From Streptomyces aurantiacus (GTDB lineage: Bacteria; Actinomycetota; Actinomycetes; Streptomycetales; Streptomycetaceae): DNA of 62,977 nucleotides. Below the pieces are notes generated by a model. That model was given only the letters and a program-made list of their open reading frames with translations, had not been told where the DNA came from and did not search any database. Numbering within the stretch: position 1 is the first letter of the stretch; every line of letters starts with the position of its first letter. Shown one piece after another: positions 60,901-62,977 of this stretch. The stretch spans positions 1-62,977 of the forward strand of contig NZ_LIPP01000088.1 in the NCBI RefSeq assembly GCF_001418335.1, given 5' to 3'. Position numbers and translations under genes: made by a program.

Positions 60901-61299
60901 GGGGGCGGCCGCGATGTCGACCGGCGCGGTGAACGCGATACGGGTGCCGTCCGGGCTCCACACGGGAGCTCCGGCGCCGAGCGGCAGCGTGGTGAGCGGC
61001 TCGGCCTCGCCGCCGTCGGCGGGCAGTTGCCACAGCTGCGCCGGGCCGTCGCCCGCGCGCAGAAAGGCGATTCGGGTGCCGTCCGGGGACCAGCCCGGTG
61101 CGTGGTCGTTGCCGCCGCGGGTCAGCTGCCGGGCGTCGCCACCGGCGCCGGGCACCAGCCACAGGTTGCGGACGTGCCGGTCGGCGTCCAGGTCGCTGGT
61201 GCGCAGCACATACGCGATCCGCTCGCCGTCCGGCGACAGCGCGGGCTGCTCCGGTGTCGCGATGCCGGCCAGGTCCGCCAGGCGCAGGGGCCGAGTCAT
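57898..61299 (-). CDS. Fusion of S9 prolyl-oligopeptidase and S12 beta-lactamase-fold hydrolase
   Basis: A 1133-aa two-part hydrolase. Residues 1-650 are an S9 peptidase: PD40-type propeller blades (SPDGERIAYV, WSPDGTRIAF repeats) and an alpha/beta-hydrolase with Ser518 in GYSYGGYMT, an Asp in HGTDDLV and a His in PGGSHLF. Residues 680-1030 are a serine beta-lactamase/D-aminopeptidase fold with SVSK (Ser734, Lys737) and a YxN-type YCN in WSYCNSGF. The last 90 residues form a small C-terminal domain. No signal peptide is seen, so it is cytoplasmic. The ATG at 61299 follows GAGGAGGG. It fits release of D-residues from imported peptides. Confidence 0.85.
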   Translation of the reverse strand: MTRPLRLADLAGIATPEQPALSPDGERIAYVLRTSDLDADRHVRNLWLVPGAGGDARQLTRGGNDHAPGWSPDGTRIAFLRAGDGPAQLWQLPADGGEAEPLTTLPLGAGAPVWSPDGTRIAFTAPVDIAAAPGTPGPRGPNPPVVIDRLDYQTDGGGLVGTVRRHLHVLDLATGDCRRLTDGDWYASPPAWSPDGTRLAFTAATAPNADLTAHSATHVLALDDPTAVPVRVGLPEGRAATVDWTADGTALLVVGHLKDPVGHARLLHVPLDDDAGTGVTDLAASLDRNVMPGGPGYPGALPQLAQDGGTVLFCVRDRGCTHLYAVGLDGDPAERRPRLVLGGAGHIVSGMAVRGHTVALVLATPTSFGEIVVLDLASGSRTVRTAHGSALADVELFPRVEREFTISDGTVVQGWLTGDPAAQDGTPRPLLLDIHGGPHNAWNAAADSIHLYHQVLATRGWNVLLVNPRGSDGYGERFFDAVNGAWGLADAQDFLEPVDTLVAEGVADPDRLAVTGYSYGGYMTCYLTGHDDRFAAAVAGGVVSDLTSMAGAAEDGHFLAAHELGGPPWALRERYEAMSPLTRVEDVRTPTLILHGTDDLVCPMGQASQWHTALRERDVPTQLVLYPGGSHLFVLDGPPSHLLDFNGRVAEWVERHAGGPAGRRRPPVDGAYWQRRLAALAAKHRVPGATLGILRIRPDWAGAHDDELVEVAHGVLNLDTGTPTTTDSLFQIGSVSKVWTATLVMQLVDEGLLDLDAPLVTVLPELVLADPETTKAVTMRHLLTHTSGIDGDVFTDTGRGDDCLETYVAGLADVRQNHPLGATWSYCNSGFSLMGRVVEQLTGMTWDRAIRERVFAPLGLRHTVTLPEEALLHSAAVGHEAHDGGSPQRAPVWGLPRSLGPAGLITSTTADVLAFARAHLNGGRTADGGRLLSGAGTEAMAARHAELPDPYTLGDSWGLGWCRFTWDGHFLLGHDGNTIGQSAFLRLLPAEGLAVTLLTNGGHTRDLYEDLFQEIFAELAGLDMPRTPAPPQQPPVVDVGPHTGVYERAGARMEVLERDGGGVLRITVTGPLAELVPDPVEEFPLIPLDASGERFAVRSPESTTWQPVIFYTLPTGERYMHHGVRATPKAATS

Positions 61300-61432
61300 G
61301 AGGCCCTCCTCACTGTGACATGTGGATGTGAACTGAGAACAGGGAACGGAGAAGGGTGAACGGAGAAAGGCGCAGGTGAACAGGGTGCGGGTGAACGGAG
61401 AAGCGTGTACGGGACCGGGGGAGCGGGGCGCG
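61300..61432. other. Intergenic region with GTGAACGGAGAA repeats
   Basis: Three near copies of GTGAACGGAGAA fall between the oligopeptide ATPase stop and the peptidase start. The repeats resemble ribosome binding sites and could recruit or stall ribosomes. No gene is supported. Confidence 0.5.
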
Positions 61433-62491
61433 TCACGTCGCGGCGCCCGACGCAGTTCCCGACGCGGTTCCCGAAACAGTTCCCGACGCGGCGCCCGACG
61501 CGGCCGGACGGCCGGCGGCGAAGTGGCAGGCGGTGGAGTGCACGCGGTCCGCGGCTCCCGAGGACGGATCAAGGGTGAGGCAGTCGGTGCGCCCGGACAG
61601 CACCAGCGGTCCCACGGGACAGCGCGGATGGAAGCGGCATCCCGCCGGCACATGGTGCGGGTCGGGGGGCTCGACGTCCGTGACGGTGCCGTCGCCCTCA
61701 CTCGCGGTCTCCCACGCGTATCCGTCCCGGCCGGGCGCCGCCGCCAGCAGTTCCCGGGTGTAGGGATGCTGCGGGTCGGCCAGTACCTCGTGAGCGGGGC
61801 CGCACTCGACGATGCGGCCGAGGTACATCACCGCGATGACGTCGCTGACGTAGCGCACCACCGCGAGGTTGTGCGAGATGAACAGCATGCCCAGGCGCAT
61901 CTGGCGCTGGAGGTCGCGTACGAGGTTGAGCACGGTGCCCTGGACCGACACGTCGAGCGACGAGGTGATCTCGTCCGCGATGACCACCTCGGGCCGGCCC
62001 GCCAACGCCCGTGCGAGCGCGACCCGTTGACGCTGTCCTCCGGACAGTTCGGCCGGCCGGGCGAAGACGTGTCCCGCGTCGAGACCCACCAGACCGAACA
62101 GCCGGGTGACCTCGGCGCGGCGTCCGCCGGCGCCGTCCGGAGCGGCCCGCGGAATGGCCTCGGCGACCGAGTCGCCGACCCGCATCCGCGGGTCCAGCGA
62201 GGCGTACGGGTCCTGGAAGACCATCTGCACCGCCCGCCCGGCCCGGCCCGATGTGCGGTGGTGCGCCGTGCGGTGGTTCGCCTCCTTGCCGTCGAGCAGT
62301 ACGCGTCCGGCGGCGACCGGCGCGAGACCGACCGCTGCCCGCGCCAGGGTGGACTTTCCCGAGCCGGACTCGCCGACCAGGCCGACCACCTGCCCCGAGG
62401 GCACGGTCAGACTGACTCCGTCGACGGCCTTCATCGCCCGTCGCCCCGTGCCGTAGCGCACGGTGACGTCCTCGAATCGCAGCTCGCTCAC
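61433..62491 (-). CDS. OppF-like oligopeptide ABC transporter ATPase
   Basis: A 352-aa ATPase of a peptide/opine/nickel-type importer. Walker A GLVGESGSGKSTLARAA, Q-loop VFQDPYASLDPRM, signature LSGGQRQRVALARAL, Walker B VVIADEITSSLDV, and the C-terminal CRFHPRCP Cys motif of the OppD/F family. The extreme C-terminus is a Ser/Gly/Ala/Thr repeat run (SGTASGTASGAAT) encoded by 12-bp repeats. The GTG at 62491 overlaps the upstream gene. It supplies peptide uptake for the peptidase operon. Confidence 0.9.
   Translation of the reverse strand: MSELRFEDVTVRYGTGRRAMKAVDGVSLTVPSGQVVGLVGESGSGKSTLARAAVGLAPVAAGRVLLDGKEANHRTAHHRTSGRAGRAVQMVFQDPYASLDPRMRVGDSVAEAIPRAAPDGAGGRRAEVTRLFGLVGLDAGHVFARPAELSGGQRQRVALARALAGRPEVVIADEITSSLDVSVQGTVLNLVRDLQRQMRLGMLFISHNLAVVRYVSDVIAVMYLGRIVECGPAHEVLADPQHPYTRELLAAAPGRDGYAWETASEGDGTVTDVEPPDPHHVPAGCRFHPRCPVGPLVLSGRTDCLTLDPSSGAADRVHSTACHFAAGRPAASGAASGTVSGTASGTASGAAT
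61434..61503 (-). repeat. 12-bp repeats encoding an SGT/SGA C-terminal tail
   Basis: Degenerate GTTCCCGACGCG-type units at the 3' end of the OppF-like gene code for an Ala/Ser/Gly/Thr tail outside the conserved domain. Confidence 0.7.
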
Positions 62492-62977
62492 GGCCGGTCA
62501 CCCTTTTCGCCGATGGGGTCGGCCGGCCGCTCGTCGAGCGGCCGGTCCGCGGGTTCGGTGTGCGGATACCAGCAGGCGACCCGGTGGCCGGGACCGCTCG
62601 CCGCCAGCCGCGGATCGTCCGTGCGGCACCGGTCCCGCGCGAACGCGCAGCGGGCCGCGAAGGCGCAGCCGGCCGGCACCTGGTCCGGCGTGACGGGCCG
62701 GCCGGGGATGACGGCGAGCGGCCGGTCGAGGTCGGTGTCCATGTGGGGCACGGTGGCGATGAGCGCACGCGTGTAAGGGTGCCGCGCCGCGGTGAGCAGC
62801 CGGTCCGAAGGCAGTTCCTCCACGATGCGCCCGGCGTACATCACCAGGACCCGGTCGCAGGTCTGCGCCACCACGTTGATGTCATGGCTGATCAGCAGGA
62901 GCGCCACGTCGTCGGCGGCCCGGATGCGCTCCAGCAGGCGCAGCACCTGCCGCTGCACCGTGACGTCGAGCGCGGTC
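62488..62977 (-). CDS. OppD-like oligopeptide ABC transporter ATPase (5' end cut off)
   Basis: About 162 C-terminal residues remain. They start inside the D-loop region (TALDVTVQRQVLRLLERIR), keep the switch His in LLLISHDINVVAQ, and end with CAFAARCAFARDRC, the Cys motif of OppD/DppD proteins. The N-terminal Walker A, signature and Walker B motifs lie beyond the contig end. It is the first of the coupled ATPases. The permease and binding-protein genes would lie further upstream. Confidence 0.9.
   Translation of the reverse strand, partial: TALDVTVQRQVLRLLERIRAADDVALLLISHDINVVAQTCDRVLVMYAGRIVEELPSDRLLTAARHPYTRALIATVPHMDTDLDRPLAVIPGRPVTPDQVPAGCAFAARCAFARDRCRTDDPRLAASGPGHRVACWYPHTEPADRPLDERPADPIGEKGDRP

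Overview
This is a 63-kb contig of very GC-rich DNA with strong third-position GC bias, GTG/TTG starts, ATGA/GTGA stop-start overlaps, AAGGA/GGAGG ribosome binding sites and rare TTA codons. Gene content (GlxA-type AraC regulators, DrrAB transporters, a StrR/NovG-type regulator, deoxysugar genes) points to a Streptomyces or close relative. The first 28 bases are residual Nextera adapter, so the left edge is an assembly end. The right edge cuts an oligopeptide ABC ATPase gene. No rRNA, tRNA, CRISPR array or insertion sequence was seen.

Left part (1-10 kb): a DrrA-like ABC ATPase, a secreted GH2/AbfB glycosidase, a WGR/beta-propeller protein, a pair of head-to-head gene stubs (oxidoreductase C-terminus against TetR C-terminus), a kinase-like protein, an atypical LuxR response regulator, and a compact RiPP-like locus made of an unannotated 44-residue precursor gene and an aKG-HExxH/PqqD-like modifying enzyme, separated by a perfect hairpin.

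Catabolic part (10-24 kb): a GntR-DapA module divergent from an MFS/DhaK/DhaL operon. Then come a GlxA regulator, GAPDH, and a tagatose/galactosamine-type operon (GatZ-like, AgaS, BadF-type sugar kinase, EamA transporter, class II aldolase) divergent from a UTRA GntR regulator whose mRNA looks leaderless. A ferritin-like protein follows.

Biosynthetic part (24.5-50.2 kb): a probable gene cluster for a glycosylated, possibly halogenated isonitrile. It holds an isocyanide synthase (PvcA/DIT1 family), two P450s, a 3-cysteine ferredoxin, an FAD monooxygenase, a flavin-dependent halogenase, a GT1 glycosyltransferase and a sugar O-methyltransferase. A complete six-gene set for a dTDP-2,3,6-trideoxy-3-aminohexose is present, with DrrAB, MFS and CPA2 transporters. 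A ParB-like StrR/NovG-type regulator carries two early TTA codons and a StrR-like operator inside its own gene. No PKS or NRPS is present, so the scaffold is probably a single amino acid turned into an isonitrile.

Right part (50.3-63 kb): a GlxA regulator, an SDR/TetR pair with twin palindromic operators, a PucR regulator, and a translationally coupled operon: oligopeptide ABC ATPases, a fused S9 peptidase/S12 beta-lactamase-fold protein, an M20 hydrolase, a GNAT acyltransferase and an NSAR/OSBS-type racemase. Together these suggest uptake of peptides, release of D-residues and D-to-L inversion through N-acyl (probably N-succinyl) intermediates.
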